Counted from the stretch's first letter, positions 42,650 to 52,159 are shown. The stretch: DNA of 64,000 nucleotides from CALDTK01 sp965213735 (GCA_965213735.1 CBDCAB010000005.1:1674001-1738000); one strand, 5' to 3'. A program made the numbers and translations. The notes: generated by a model from the sequence alone, not told the origin.

Positions 42650-43882
42650 ATGATGCTGTTTCGTCTCTACTTTACAAGCCTTGCAATGCTCACCGCCCTG
42701 CACCTTGGCGCGCAAGCCTCGCCGCTAGTCAATTTGCCCCTTTTCGATCTAGAGCCTGTAGGCAATTTTCTGCAGCGCTACTACACTCCCGCTCCAATGC
42801 AGTTGCCGATTGGCTTTGCATTGGGTTCTGTGGATTCAGTATTTCAAATTGATACTGATAGTCTCGGCGAGAAACTCGTAACGCGAGGTTACGTGACATA
42901 CACTGGAGATCGTCTGCGTTTCACGTACCAGGAAGGCGAACTCGGCTCAGGCTCTTTTCTTGCAGATACGTTTTACGCGCCTGTCACCTTTCGGCAAAAC
43001 GGCCTAGACAGTCTGGCTCGCGATCTGCTGGTTGAGGCAGACTTTTTTGGCACTCTGCTTACCTTTACTGTATCAGAAGAAATTCTATTCACTTGGCAGG
43101 ATGATGCACTGCAGCGACGCCTAGTGGAAACTACAGGTAACGGACTAGATCCTTCTACTACAGATACTCATTATAACTATTTTGGAGATAGTTCTCTCGT
43201 GCAGGTGAGCTATTTTATGGAGAACTCTAACGGCCCCTTTACAATTGATTCCACCATCTACCAATTTAATGATAGTGGAGATATTAGTGCTGCAGTACAA
43301 TACAGCAACGATGAGTTTGAACCACTACCGCCAAATCCTGACATTCTATCTTCCTATACTGTAACGTACCCTACTCCCAATAGGCAGCATTTCGAAGGGT
43401 TTTTTGCCCCAAGCCAAGCAACGACTGTTGCAGATATTTATATTGGGGCCGAAGTAGACTCTGCTGTAGTTTCTTCAACAGGCAGTACTTCTGAAAGTGT
43501 AATTTTATATCGAACTGATGACGGAGGTGATCCTCTCGTACGTGAGTACCTCGGAATAGGCAGTGACGGCAGTATGGTAGAATACACCTACTTCTACCGC
43601 AATATACTTGTGGATGTCCAAGAGCAAGCTCAACTGCCTAGCCAGCTTGTAGCTCCAAATCCCATACGATCTGGACAGGTGCTTAAGCTTGTTGATTTGC
43701 CTGCACAAACAACCTTAGCAGTGGTGGGACTAAATGGGCAGCGACACCCTATAGCTGCCTCTGGCGTTGGTCAGGCTGCCTCATTTGAGTGGCCTGATTT
43801 AGCTCCAGGTATGTACATTCTCACCGCTGCTGCGCCAGGCTATGCACCACGGGCGTGGAAGTTAGTGGTTGCTGGGGGGTAG
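42650..43882 (+). CDS. Secreted protein with T9SS-like C-terminus
   Basis: The 410-aa protein starts MMLFRLYFTSLAMLTALHLG (signal peptide, cleavage after AQA) at tandem ATGs 42650/42653. The body is beta-rich with TDTHYNYFGDSSLVQVSYF and DSTIYQFNDSGDISAAVQY, the same style as the divergent neighbour 41291-42535. The C-terminus has VAPNPIRSGQVLKL (the PNP motif opening T9SS type A domains), TLAVVGLNGQRH and LAPGMYILTAAAPGYAPRAW. Probably a surface or secreted protein of unknown function, possibly a paralog of its neighbour. A G-rich simple repeat begins directly after its stop. Confidence 0.78.
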   Translation: MMLFRLYFTSLAMLTALHLGAQASPLVNLPLFDLEPVGNFLQRYYTPAPMQLPIGFALGSVDSVFQIDTDSLGEKLVTRGYVTYTGDRLRFTYQEGELGSGSFLADTFYAPVTFRQNGLDSLARDLLVEADFFGTLLTFTVSEEILFTWQDDALQRRLVETTGNGLDPSTTDTHYNYFGDSSLVQVSYFMENSNGPFTIDSTIYQFNDSGDISAAVQYSNDEFEPLPPNPDILSSYTVTYPTPNRQHFEGFFAPSQATTVADIYIGAEVDSAVVSSTGSTSESVILYRTDDGGDPLVREYLGIGSDGSMVEYTYFYRNILVDVQEQAQLPSQLVAPNPIRSGQVLKLVDLPAQTTLAVVGLNGQRHPIAASGVGQAASFEWPDLAPGMYILTAAAPGYAPRAWKLVVAGG

Positions 43883-43955
43883 GTGCTGGGTGCTGCGGGG
43901 TAGGTGCTGGGTGCTGGGAGCTAGGGGCTGGGTGTTAGGTGCTAGGTGCTCGAGG
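43873..43955. repeat. G-rich simple repeat (GGTGCTGGGTGCT type)
   Basis: Directly after the stop of the T9SS protein, a degenerate 7-bp unit (GGTGCTG/GGTGCTA) runs for about 80 bases with several GGG to GGGGGG runs. No gene lies in 43883-44146. Multiple G-runs could form a G-quadruplex in DNA or transcript. Confidence 0.8.
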
Positions 43956-44146
43956 GCTCACTCCTCCATCAGAAGGCTGTAATCGGTGTAAAGCGGTGAC
44001 ATGCTGCTCTAGCATAGACATTCAGTGCAAAACCTCCACCGCACTCGAAGCGTCTATCTTATACAGACTTCCACAGCTCACTTTTCTCTGGAGCTTTTCC
44101 TTCGGCAGTTGTGGCCATCTGTGGCTCCAATTCCACCCTCGACACC

Positions 44147-45190
44147 ATGCTCACCTTCACCGATCAAGGCATCTACTGCGAACAGGCCGACGTCTATCTC
44201 GATCCTTGGCGACCCGTTGAGCGCGCACTTATTTCCCACGGACATTCCGACCATGCCCGCTGGGGACACAAGCACTACCTTTCCACTCATCGTACCGCAG
44301 CAATTATGCGGCATCGCCTCGGCGACATCAATGTTGAATCTATTGGTTTTGGAGAAAGCCGCACCATCAACGGCGTAAAATTTAGCTTTCATCCCGCAGG
44401 ACATATTATTGGATCAGCGCAGATCCGGTGTGAATACAAAGGTGAAATCTGGTGCTTTACTGGAGACTACAAATTAGAGGATGACGGTATTTCTGAGCCT
44501 TATGAAGTAGTTAAGTGTCATAGTTTTATTACTGAGACAACCTTCGGTCTGCCTATCTATCGCTGGCGCCCTCAGGCAGAAGTAATGGCTGAAATGAATA
44601 ACTGGTGGCGAAGTAATAGCGCTCAAGGCAAAACAACACTTGTTACAGGATATAGCCTTGGGAAAGCCCAACGTATACTCGCGAATCTCGATACCAGTAT
44701 TGGCCGCATATTTACCCATGGCGCTATTGCTAATATGAATGAAGTGCTCGAACAAGAGGGTATAGCACTTCCTATAACCACACGGGTGACGCGGGATATT
44801 CCCAAAGAAGACTATCCTGGATCCTTAGTTATTGCTCCTCCAGGTGCCCTCAATAGTTCATGGTCACGCAAATTTAAGGATTCCAGCACTGGTATTGCCT
44901 CAGGATGGATGGCCTTGCGTGGCGCACGTCGCCGTAGAGCCGTAGACCGTGGTTTTGTGCTCAGCGATCACTGTGACTGGAATGCGCTCAACACGGCCAT
45001 AGCCGCAACAGGGTGTGAAAATGTCTTCGTTACTCATGGCTATACAGCAGTGTTTTCGAAATGGCTGCGAGAACAAGGATTTAATGCTCATGTGGTAAGT
45101 ACCGAGTATGAAGGTGAATCCGCCGAGATCGGTGAAGGCACCACATCCAAAAGTGAAGCCGAGGCCGAATCTCTTGCTGGAAATGTCTAA
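44147..45190 (+). CDS. Ligase-associated DNA exonuclease (MBL/beta-CASP-like)
   Basis: The ATG at 44147 gives 347 residues starting MLTFTDQGIYCEQADVYLDP, the typical N-terminus of ligase-associated DNA exonucleases. The zinc site HGHSDH (H31, H33, D35, H36) is intact, followed by HPAGHIIGSAQI and CFTGDYK, then FITETTFGLPIYRW. Such proteins are related to mRNA 3'-end processing factors and SNM1 nucleases. They usually sit next to an ATP-dependent DNA ligase and a DEXH helicase (Lhr-like). Neither is within this window, so the gene is detached from its usual neighbours. An upstream in-frame start at 44111 exists but adds residues absent from the family pattern. Confidence 0.88.
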   Translation: MLTFTDQGIYCEQADVYLDPWRPVERALISHGHSDHARWGHKHYLSTHRTAAIMRHRLGDINVESIGFGESRTINGVKFSFHPAGHIIGSAQIRCEYKGEIWCFTGDYKLEDDGISEPYEVVKCHSFITETTFGLPIYRWRPQAEVMAEMNNWWRSNSAQGKTTLVTGYSLGKAQRILANLDTSIGRIFTHGAIANMNEVLEQEGIALPITTRVTRDIPKEDYPGSLVIAPPGALNSSWSRKFKDSSTGIASGWMALRGARRRRAVDRGFVLSDHCDWNALNTAIAATGCENVFVTHGYTAVFSKWLREQGFNAHVVSTEYEGESAEIGEGTTSKSEAEAESLAGNV

Positions 45191-45238
45191 CCCACTCTAT
45201 CTCCTTCAGCGCGCCTGCCTACTTGCCTACGCGCCCCC

Positions 45239-45898
45239 GGATAAGTGCCCACGCACCCTCGGATAAGTGCCCACGCAACCCCGGATAATCGTCCACGAGT
45301 CCCCGGATAAGTGCCCACGCACCCTCGGATAAGTGTCCACGCAACCCCGGATAATCGTCCACGATTCCCTGGATAATCGCCCACGTACCCCCGGATAAGT
45401 GCCCACGAGCCCCCGGATAAGTCCCCACGGCAGCCCGGATAATCGCCCACACATCACTGGATAATCGCCCACGCTAGGCCGGATAAGTGCCCACGGCAGC
45501 TCGGAAAATTGACCACTCGCCCCCGGATAAGTGCCCATGCGTCCCCGGATAATCGCCCACGGCAGCCCGGATAAGTGCCCACTCGCCCTCGGATAAGTGC
45601 CCATGCATCCCCGGATAATCGTCCACGAGCCCCTGGATATCCGTCCGCCTACCCCTGGACAATTGCCCACGATAGGCCGGCTAAGTGCCCACGGCAGCCC
45701 GGATAATCGTCCACACATCATTGGATAATCGCCCACGCTAGGCCGGATAAGTGCCCACGGCAGCTCGGAAAATTGACCACTCGCCCCCGGATAAGTGCCC
45801 ACGCACCCCTAGATAATCGACCATGCATCCCCGGATAATCGCCCACGACAGCTCGGATAAGTGCCCACGTGCCTCCGGATAATTACCCACTATCGCAC
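45239..45898. repeat. 30-copy tandem array of an exact 22-bp unit
   Basis: Thirty units follow each other with no insertion or deletion: starts run from 45239 to 45877 in exact steps of 22. Each has a conserved 14-base core, GGATAAGTGCCCAC or GGATAATCGCCCAC, and a more variable 8-base end. A higher-order duplication is visible: units 9-13 (45415-45524) recur as units 21-25 (45679-45788), three of five identical. Because 22 is not a multiple of 3, all minus-strand frames read the same 22-residue pattern (for example WALIRGCVGTYPG); I treat these frames as by-products. There are no spacers, so it is not CRISPR. Confidence 0.95.
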
Positions 45899-45933
45899 GC
45901 GATTATACCCCACACGCACTATGTTCGTGATTG

Positions 45934-47166
45934 ATGAAGGTGCAACGACTTGGCGCAGATTTGCTCGTGGAGCATCTGAATGAATCCCCGGTAGTATGGA
46001 TTCGCGGAGCTCGTCAAGTCGGCAAGAGCACATTGGCTCGCGCTGTCGCAGGTAACGACCGTGAGTACATCACCTTCGATGATCCAATAGCCCTCGCACT
46101 CGCAGAGACTGACCCGACCGGCTTCATCGCAAATCTTGTCGGTGATGTCATTCTGGACGAAGTGCAACGCGTGCCCAACCTCTTCCGTGCCATCAAACTC
46201 GCAGTAGATCAAGACCGCCGCCCAGGAAGATTTGTCCTAACAGGCAGCGCAAATGTCTTTGCCCTACCCGTGGCCAGTGAATCCTTGGCTGGCCGCATGC
46301 AAATCTTCTCCTTAGAACCATTTGCTCAAGCGGAAATTGCTGGCGCAAAAGGCGAGTTCATTAGTTGGCTTTTCCAAGAAGATCTGCTCGCCACAGCCAG
46401 TGATATGCCAGCCATAACCCGCGATGATCTGTGGAAACGTATAGCTATTGGCGGTTATCCAGATGCAGTGACGAGAACCACTGACAACTCGCGCTACCGG
46501 ATGTTTGATGGCTACGTTAACACCCTGCTCCAACGAGACATAAAAGATATAGCAGATATTAAACGCTTGAGCGCCGTCCCGCAGCTGCTGGAGGTGCTGG
46601 CGGCAAGGAGCAGTGGATTATTAAACAATACAGATATAGCCAAAGCTTTAGCTATTCCTCGATCTACCTTGGATCGATACTTAAAGCTGCTCGAGGCGCT
46701 GTTTATCTACCGACCCCTGCGTAGTTACAGCGCAAATGTTAGTGCGACTGTTGCTAAAGCTCCTAAGGTCCAGTTGCTCGATACAGGATTAGCAAGTTAT
46801 GCGTTGAGTTTAAGTTCGACATCTACTCCCTCGGCGCGTAATTATGGAGCTTTGCTGGAAAGTTTTGTCGGCAACGAACTTCGACGCTTACTTACCTGGC
46901 ATCCTCGCGTGGTAAGGATGGCTCATTTTCGCACCAAGCATGCTAAAGAAGTTGATTTTGTGCTTTCCAATCAGCGAGGTGAAGTGGTTGGAATAGAGGT
47001 CAAAGCATCCCGAACGCTTAACATGAGTGACTTTTCGAGCCTCGATACTTTGGCTGCTGCCGTTGGAGATAAATTCCTCAAAGGAATTATCCTTTATACT
47101 GGAGATACCATCTATCGCAAAGGTCGACATTATACCGTGCCTATTAGCGCACTGTGGACAATGTAA
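45934..47166 (+). CDS. DUF4143-type AAA ATPase
   Basis: The ATG at 45934 (TTG immediately before) gives 410 residues. Walker A GARQVGKST (K31), Walker B VILDEVQRVPNLF, sensor LTGSANVF, and the C-terminal domain with LLDTGLASYAL, LLESFVGNEL and DFVLSNQRGEVVGIEVKAS fit the AAA_14/DUF4143 family. The last block is the PD-(D/E)XK-like core (D...E-x-K). Such genes are common, multi-copy and often mobile in bacteria; their function is poorly known. It starts 35 bases after the end of the 22-bp array, so the array forms its upstream region. Confidence 0.9.
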   Translation: MKVQRLGADLLVEHLNESPVVWIRGARQVGKSTLARAVAGNDREYITFDDPIALALAETDPTGFIANLVGDVILDEVQRVPNLFRAIKLAVDQDRRPGRFVLTGSANVFALPVASESLAGRMQIFSLEPFAQAEIAGAKGEFISWLFQEDLLATASDMPAITRDDLWKRIAIGGYPDAVTRTTDNSRYRMFDGYVNTLLQRDIKDIADIKRLSAVPQLLEVLAARSSGLLNNTDIAKALAIPRSTLDRYLKLLEALFIYRPLRSYSANVSATVAKAPKVQLLDTGLASYALSLSSTSTPSARNYGALLESFVGNELRRLLTWHPRVVRMAHFRTKHAKEVDFVLSNQRGEVVGIEVKASRTLNMSDFSSLDTLAAAVGDKFLKGIILYTGDTIYRKGRHYTVPISALWTM

Positions 47167-47169
47167 TTG

Positions 47170-48027
47170 CTACCTTCTCCAAACCAGTTCTGGCACCTCT
47201 TCGCGATTTATAATGTTTGCAACTCGAAGGTTGTGGACAATGCTTCGCAGCATTTTATCGCTTACCCAGCCATGGATAGCCCACTCGGTAGAGTGATACC
47301 AGCGCTCCACATCCCGTAGATGTAGCCCGTAGCGCTCGGCCACCAACGGAATAACAGCATCACTTTGCATAAAGTTATCGCAGCTGTCGTGAATGGTGCG
47401 CAGCATTCTAACCACAGTGTCTGGTTCCTGAGTTAAGATGTCTTCGGTGGCCGCAATAACGAAGCAGGGCCAGGGAGTGATAAATTCACCTATGCGGCGA
47501 AGTTGCCCATTATCTACATAAGGCTTAGTCGTATATTTCTCCCAATAAAAAACATCACTGTTTAAATTTTGCAGTGAAGTCAATGCACCTTCTAGATTCT
47601 TCACGACCACAAATTGCTCTTGAGCCAGCTGCCGCTCGTGAACTACCGCATCGACAATAGCCATCAGATGCGATCCTGATCCTAAGCGACTGATGGCGTA
47701 GCGCTGATCATAAATCTGATCGTGATGCTGAAGAGAGTTTTTGCTGCCGGTATGTACGCCCCAAATAAGTGGCGTGTTGACATATCCAGAGATAATTTTT
47801 GACGGGCTTCCCCCAATGATGTCTTTTACAATTCCCTCAGTGAGGAGTACACATGCATCAATGCTGCCCGCGCGAAGTGCTTCAGTCATTTGTCCGGTGC
47901 CGCCTTTGAAGGTCGTCCACTCCACGTTCACACCGCGTTGCGCGAAGCTGCCATTCTCGATCGCCAGATGGATCGGGAGATTGAAGTGCTCTGGCACTCC
48001 TCCGAGTCGTATGGTTTTAGTCTGCAT
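47170..48027 (-). CDS. NMT1/THI5-like substrate-binding domain protein, cytoplasmic
   Basis: The 285-aa protein begins directly with the binding-protein fold (IRLGGVPEHFNLPIHLAIEN, FAQRGVNVEWTTFKGGTGQM, EALRAGSIDACVLLTEGIV) without a signal peptide, so it is not a normal periplasmic receptor. It resembles THI5/NMT1 and SsuA-like proteins, also seen as stand-alone cytoplasmic versions in Bacteroidota. No transporter subunits follow; the only neighbour on the strand is a membrane protein 25 bases upstream. It may bind a pyrimidine or organosulfonate-like ligand or act in its synthesis (inference). Confidence 0.78.
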   Translation of the reverse strand: MQTKTIRLGGVPEHFNLPIHLAIENGSFAQRGVNVEWTTFKGGTGQMTEALRAGSIDACVLLTEGIVKDIIGGSPSKIISGYVNTPLIWGVHTGSKNSLQHHDQIYDQRYAISRLGSGSHLMAIVDAVVHERQLAQEQFVVVKNLEGALTSLQNLNSDVFYWEKYTTKPYVDNGQLRRIGEFITPWPCFVIAATEDILTQEPDTVVRMLRTIHDSCDNFMQSDAVIPLVAERYGLHLRDVERWYHSTEWAIHGWVSDKMLRSIVHNLRVANIINREEVPELVWRR

Positions 48028-48052
48028 TAGGGTTGCTTGTGCGGTGAATGAT

Positions 48053-48676
48053 TTACGTGATGAGATGGTCCTCTAGAGCTACACCGGGCTGGAGCAGCAA
48101 AGCGGCACGGATGCGCGGCTGCAGCTTCCATAAGCCAATTGGTTGCAGTAAGAACATCAGCCAATTCTTCCAGCGCTTTCCGGATTTTGGTGCAGTTTTA
48201 CTCTCAGCACTCTCCAAGGCAACAGCCGCTTTATAAGTGAGCAGTACATAAGAAGCGAGTGCAAACCAGAAGTAATGGGTATTTGAAAATGTTGGGCTGG
48301 AAAGAGTAAATCCTCCCGCTCCAGGTAACATGCTAATATTCCACAAAATTCCGCTTTCGTAGAGCTGATAGAAAATCAGATAAAGCGAGGACATTACTAG
48401 TGCAAACAAACCATCAATACCCCGCAATCGCCCAAGCTTAGCACTATTGATTCTGCCCCTGGAAAGACTCCATACAGTCGCAACCAGCCATGCCACCACG
48501 ACAATTGCCCCAACGAGTTTTGCGAAAGCGCCTCCAATCACCATCACCTTCGCGCCAGGCCAACTCATAATTGCAAATAATATCCCGAAGCACATGCACA
48601 GCAGACCAATGACATAAGCACCTCCGCTAAGCAGGAACAGCTTCGTACGACTGGTCTGGAGTAATCGCGAAAACAC
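48053..48676 (-). CDS. Multi-pass membrane protein of unknown function
   Basis: The 207-aa protein has about five hydrophobic segments (FLLSGGAYVIGLLCMCFGIL, VGAIVVVAWLVATVWSL, GLFALVMSSLYLIFYQLY, FWFALASYVLLTYKAAVAL) and a basic C-terminus (WLMFLLQPIGLWKLQPRIR). It precedes the binding-protein gene by 25 bases, suggesting a shared transcript. I see no ABC-permease EAA motif. Confidence 0.7.
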   Translation of the reverse strand: MFSRLLQTSRTKLFLLSGGAYVIGLLCMCFGILFAIMSWPGAKVMVIGGAFAKLVGAIVVVAWLVATVWSLSRGRINSAKLGRLRGIDGLFALVMSSLYLIFYQLYESGILWNISMLPGAGGFTLSSPTFSNTHYFWFALASYVLLTYKAAVALESAESKTAPKSGKRWKNWLMFLLQPIGLWKLQPRIRAALLLQPGVALEDHLIT

Positions 48677-48787
48677 CGCCGCAATTAACGCAGGAAAATG
48701 TGCAACATCCCTCTCCCGACAAACATGTCTTCCCTCTGATATTTAAGCGTTTCCTGGTACAGGAGCAGCGAAGATTTATTCTAAATT

Positions 48788-48795
48788 TACGTTTG
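48788..48795 (+). promoter_or_regulatory. -7 promoter box TACGTTTG of the secreted protease gene
   Basis: An exact TAnnTTTG match 16 bases upstream of the ATG at 48812. Transcription would start within about 10 bases of the coding sequence. A -33 element is not clear. Confidence 0.45.
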
Positions 48796-48811
48796 AGTCA
48801 ATCAACTGTTT

Positions 48812-51800
48812 ATGTCTGCGCCTGCCCTTCGTCTTCTTTTGCTGCTGAGTTTTGTTCTACACGTCCTCCTGAGCCATGCGCAATTAAGTCAAGACATTCC
48901 CCCACACTCAATCTCCCTTGACTTAGCGCCTCTCAAAGCGGAGAAAATGCCTGCACTCAACATGAAGCAGGTCGTCGCCGAAGATGTAGTAGAAGATCAA
49001 TTCTCTCAGCCGCGCAGAGTGGCTTATCCTTTCGCAGTCGACCTCGACATGAAGCATGGGGTGTGGGACGAGCTTGGGAATGGCGACCGTATTTGGCGCC
49101 TCAAAGTAGAAGCCTCAGGTGCCCAGGCTATCTCCCTGCTGTATAAAGATTTCTTTCTTCCACCCGGTGCCACTATGCACGTATATAATCCTGAAAATGG
49201 GGAAACGAGTGGTGCATTTACAAGCCGTAACAATAAAGCCACAAGAAAATTTGCGACCGCTCTCACGTATGGTGATGTAGCGGTGGTGGAGTACTTCGAG
49301 CCTGCCGATCAGCGCGGTCGGGGTAGCATTACGGTTTCACAAGTAGGGCACGCTTACCGTTTGGTAGAGGTGCTTGATGAGGCTGCTCGTGCCGCCATGC
49401 CCTCCGGCTCCTGCCAGGTGGGCGTCAACTGCAGCCCGGAAGGGAACAACTGGCAACAGCACAAACGTGGCGTAGCGCGCATCCTGCTCAACGGCTCTGG
49501 CCTCTGTACGGGCTCGCTGCTAAACAATACTGCCCAAGATGGTAAGCCGCTGTTTCTGACAGCCGACCACTGTATCGGCTCACTCGATGCCTTGGGTAAT
49601 ACCGACGCAAGTGGTTATGTATTTTACTGGAACTACGAGCGTATTGGATGCGGAACGTCCTCGCCTATTGGTCCAACAGAGACAACCTCAGGGGCAACCT
49701 TGCGTGCTAATGATTCAGATGGCGATTTTGCCCTATTTGAACTTACAGAAAATCCACAAATTAGCTATAATGTCCACCTCAATGGATTTTCCGCACAGGC
49801 AGTCCCTGCTGTCGGTGGTGTAGGCATTCACCATCCAGCCGGTGATTATAAAATGATTGCTACACATTCTATCGCACCGGTTTCTTTTAATGGTCCTACT
49901 AACACAACAGGTGCCTATTGGAATATAAGCTGGGATGCTACTCCCAATGGGCATTCAGTCACAGAAGGTGGCTCGAGTGGATCACCACTTTTTGATGGTA
50001 ATGGTTTTGTTATTGGTCAATTGTATGGCGGCTCTAGCATAAACTGTAGTAATCCAGCGAATGATCCAGGTTGGTACGGTAAGATTGCCTACAACTGGAC
50101 AAATGGCAATAATCCCGCTCCCCAACGACGCCTTAATGCTTGGCTCGATCCAGTTGGCGGGGGATCTACTACTTTACTTGCAGGAACTGGAGGCCAACTT
50201 CCTCCTCTCACCGCATCCTTTGTCTCATCTGCTTCATCCATTAATGTTACCGAATCCTCCAGCTCTGGCACCATTGATTGTCGAGGCTATGAAGATATTA
50301 TATTTCCAGTGCAGCTCAATTATAACCCCGCCACACCTGCCGTTGTCACTGCTTCGCTCATAGGTGGCAGCCCGCATGATGCTCAATTGTTCGTTGGCGC
50401 TCTAACCCTTGGCGGTACCAATCCTACGGTCGGCAATATCGTCGTGCGCATATTTGATGATGCCGCTATCGAAGCTTCGGATTTAGTCATTCTAAGCCTC
50501 AATACGGGAGCGGGCTTAGCTGCAGGACCTCATACTTCTGTTGACATTAATATTCTCGATAATGATCTCCCAGTTGGCTCTCAAGCACCTACTTCTGCGC
50601 TTAGCGAGAATTTTAACGCTGGTACGATTCCGGTGGGATGGACGGTAACTAACGGCGGTAGCAATTCTGAGACTTGGAAAGTTGCTCCTGATAGAAGCGG
50701 AAATAACTTTAACGGGACCGACTTTTTACTGGTAGATTCAGATGCCGCCGGGAATGGCTCTACCATGTTTGAAGTTATTACTTCGCCTATTGTGGATGTT
50801 TCCACCTTTGCTACACTTACACTGAGCTTTGATCAATACTTCAGAACCTACAATGGTGGCACTAGTGAGTTCACTAAAATTGAAGTTAATAATGCTGGAG
50901 CGTGGATCCAGGTTTACTACCACGATCAGACGATGGGCAATGTCGGCTCCTTCAATATTCCTGACCAGGCCAATATCAATTTGACACCATACCTTTCTGC
51001 CGCCCTGCAGTTGCGCTTTACTTATCAAGCAGCATATGACTGGTACTGGGCAATTGATAATGTTTCATTGATGGGTATCCGCAATGATGTTGTTGCGAGT
51101 AACGTCTCACCTCCAACTCAAACTTATTTAGGGCCGCAAGAGTCCATAGTCATCCGTTCGACTGATGCGAAGATCATTGCAGAATTAGTCAATCTCTCTG
51201 CTATGGACTATGGCTGCATCACAGCCGATATTGATCGTGATGCGACTGTACAGCCGTCTTATCCGTTTTTCAGCGTAGATCCTCTAGGTCATGCTTTCGC
51301 CAAAACCTTAAACCTTAATCCTACCATTAATAATCCAAATGGTAATTATAAGATGAGGTGGTACATGACGCCTCAGGAACTGAGTTCATGGAGTTTAGCC
51401 ACAGGGCAACTGCCAACAGCCGCAGGTATAGCTAAAGTAACAGGCGTCAGCAGCATTAGCGCTGTCAATCCTAGCAACTTCACTAGCCAAGTCGTGAATT
51501 GGGAGTCAGCAACTGTAGGCACTGCCGGTGCGCTGCAATACCTCGAGGTGACTTACCAATCTGGCTTTAGCTCTTTCGCACTCAGTGCTGATCCATTGGC
51601 GCCTCTACCTGTAGAACTCATCGCCTTGTCTGCTGAAGCCCTTCCAGCCAAGCAAAATAAAATTGCCTGGACCACTGCCAGTGAGTATCAGAACCGATTT
51701 TTCTCCATCGAGCGCAGCACTGATGGTAGCTCATTTAGCATAGTAGGCCAGGTTTCAGCCGGTGATGCCCCCGAAGCCTTCCAGCACTACACCTACACAG

Positions 51801-52135
51801 ATGTGCTTGCACCTGCGGGCGTGAGCTACTACCGGCTCCGTCAGGTGGATCATAATGGTGATTTTGCGCTGACCGACATCGTGAGCGCCGACCAGTCTGC
51901 ACGTGTTGACCTGCTGACTGCTTCTCTGGCCACGGGTGCGTTGCGGATACAATCTCCAGAGCAGATCAAGAAGCTGGCGCTCATGGATGCTCTGGGCAGA
52001 TCGATTCAAACATGGTCAACACTTTCCGCAGGCGCCTCAACCCTTCCTACTGCCGTAGCCCTAGCTTCAGGAACTTACATCGTGCAGGTAGTCTATACAA
52101 ATGGCGAAACTGCGAGCGTGCAGGTGGTTCGTTAA
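48812..52135 (+). CDS. Secreted lysyl-endopeptidase-like serine protease with T9SS C-terminus
   Basis: The 1107-aa protein has a signal peptide (LRLLLLLSFVLHVLLSHAQ), an N-terminal ~190-residue propeptide-like region, then a trypsin-fold protease with the triad H253 (LTADHCIG), D305 (DGDFALFEL) and S389 (GGSSGSPLF). The pre-domain cysteine pattern (SCQVGVNCSPEGNNWQ) and GVARILLNGSGLCTGSLLNN fit lysyl endopeptidases. After ~residue 470 come a Calx-beta-like strand region, a jelly-roll ending in WYWAIDNVSLMG (MAM/cleaved-adhesin type), an unrecognised beta region, a segment PVELIALSAEALPAKQNKIA with SFSIERSTDGSSF (common linker in T9SS proteins) and a type A sorting tail (GTYIVQVVYTNGE). An exported nutrient-acquiring or processing protease. 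Confidence 0.9.
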   Translation: MSAPALRLLLLLSFVLHVLLSHAQLSQDIPPHSISLDLAPLKAEKMPALNMKQVVAEDVVEDQFSQPRRVAYPFAVDLDMKHGVWDELGNGDRIWRLKVEASGAQAISLLYKDFFLPPGATMHVYNPENGETSGAFTSRNNKATRKFATALTYGDVAVVEYFEPADQRGRGSITVSQVGHAYRLVEVLDEAARAAMPSGSCQVGVNCSPEGNNWQQHKRGVARILLNGSGLCTGSLLNNTAQDGKPLFLTADHCIGSLDALGNTDASGYVFYWNYERIGCGTSSPIGPTETTSGATLRANDSDGDFALFELTENPQISYNVHLNGFSAQAVPAVGGVGIHHPAGDYKMIATHSIAPVSFNGPTNTTGAYWNISWDATPNGHSVTEGGSSGSPLFDGNGFVIGQLYGGSSINCSNPANDPGWYGKIAYNWTNGNNPAPQRRLNAWLDPVGGGSTTLLAGTGGQLPPLTASFVSSASSINVTESSSSGTIDCRGYEDIIFPVQLNYNPATPAVVTASLIGGSPHDAQLFVGALTLGGTNPTVGNIVVRIFDDAAIEASDLVILSLNTGAGLAAGPHTSVDINILDNDLPVGSQAPTSALSENFNAGTIPVGWTVTNGGSNSETWKVAPDRSGNNFNGTDFLLVDSDAAGNGSTMFEVITSPIVDVSTFATLTLSFDQYFRTYNGGTSEFTKIEVNNAGAWIQVYYHDQTMGNVGSFNIPDQANINLTPYLSAALQLRFTYQAAYDWYWAIDNVSLMGIRNDVVASNVSPPTQTYLGPQESIVIRSTDAKIIAELVNLSAMDYGCITADIDRDATVQPSYPFFSVDPLGHAFAKTLNLNPTINNPNGNYKMRWYMTPQELSSWSLATGQLPTAAGIAKVTGVSSISAVNPSNFTSQVVNWESATVGTAGALQYLEVTYQSGFSSFALSADPLAPLPVELIALSAEALPAKQNKIAWTTASEYQNRFFSIERSTDGSSFSIVGQVSAGDAPEAFQHYTYTDVLAPAGVSYYRLRQVDHNGDFALTDIVSADQSARVDLLTASLATGALRIQSPEQIKKLALMDALGRSIQTWSTLSAGASTLPTAVALASGTYIVQVVYTNGETASVQVVR

Positions 52136-52159
52136 TCTTGCCTGCTGTATAGTCAAACC

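Noticed and set aside
45227..45802. 191-aa minus-strand frame with a WALIRG/GTYPG/GHLSG pattern
   Set aside because: All minus frames of the 22-bp array read the same 22-residue pattern because 22 is not a multiple of 3. There is no independent start signal, signal peptide or non-repeat domain, so it is treated as a by-product of the repeat.
45239..45898. CRISPR array
   Set aside because: Units are directly abutting 22-mers with a shared core; there are no unique spacers of constant length and no cas genes.
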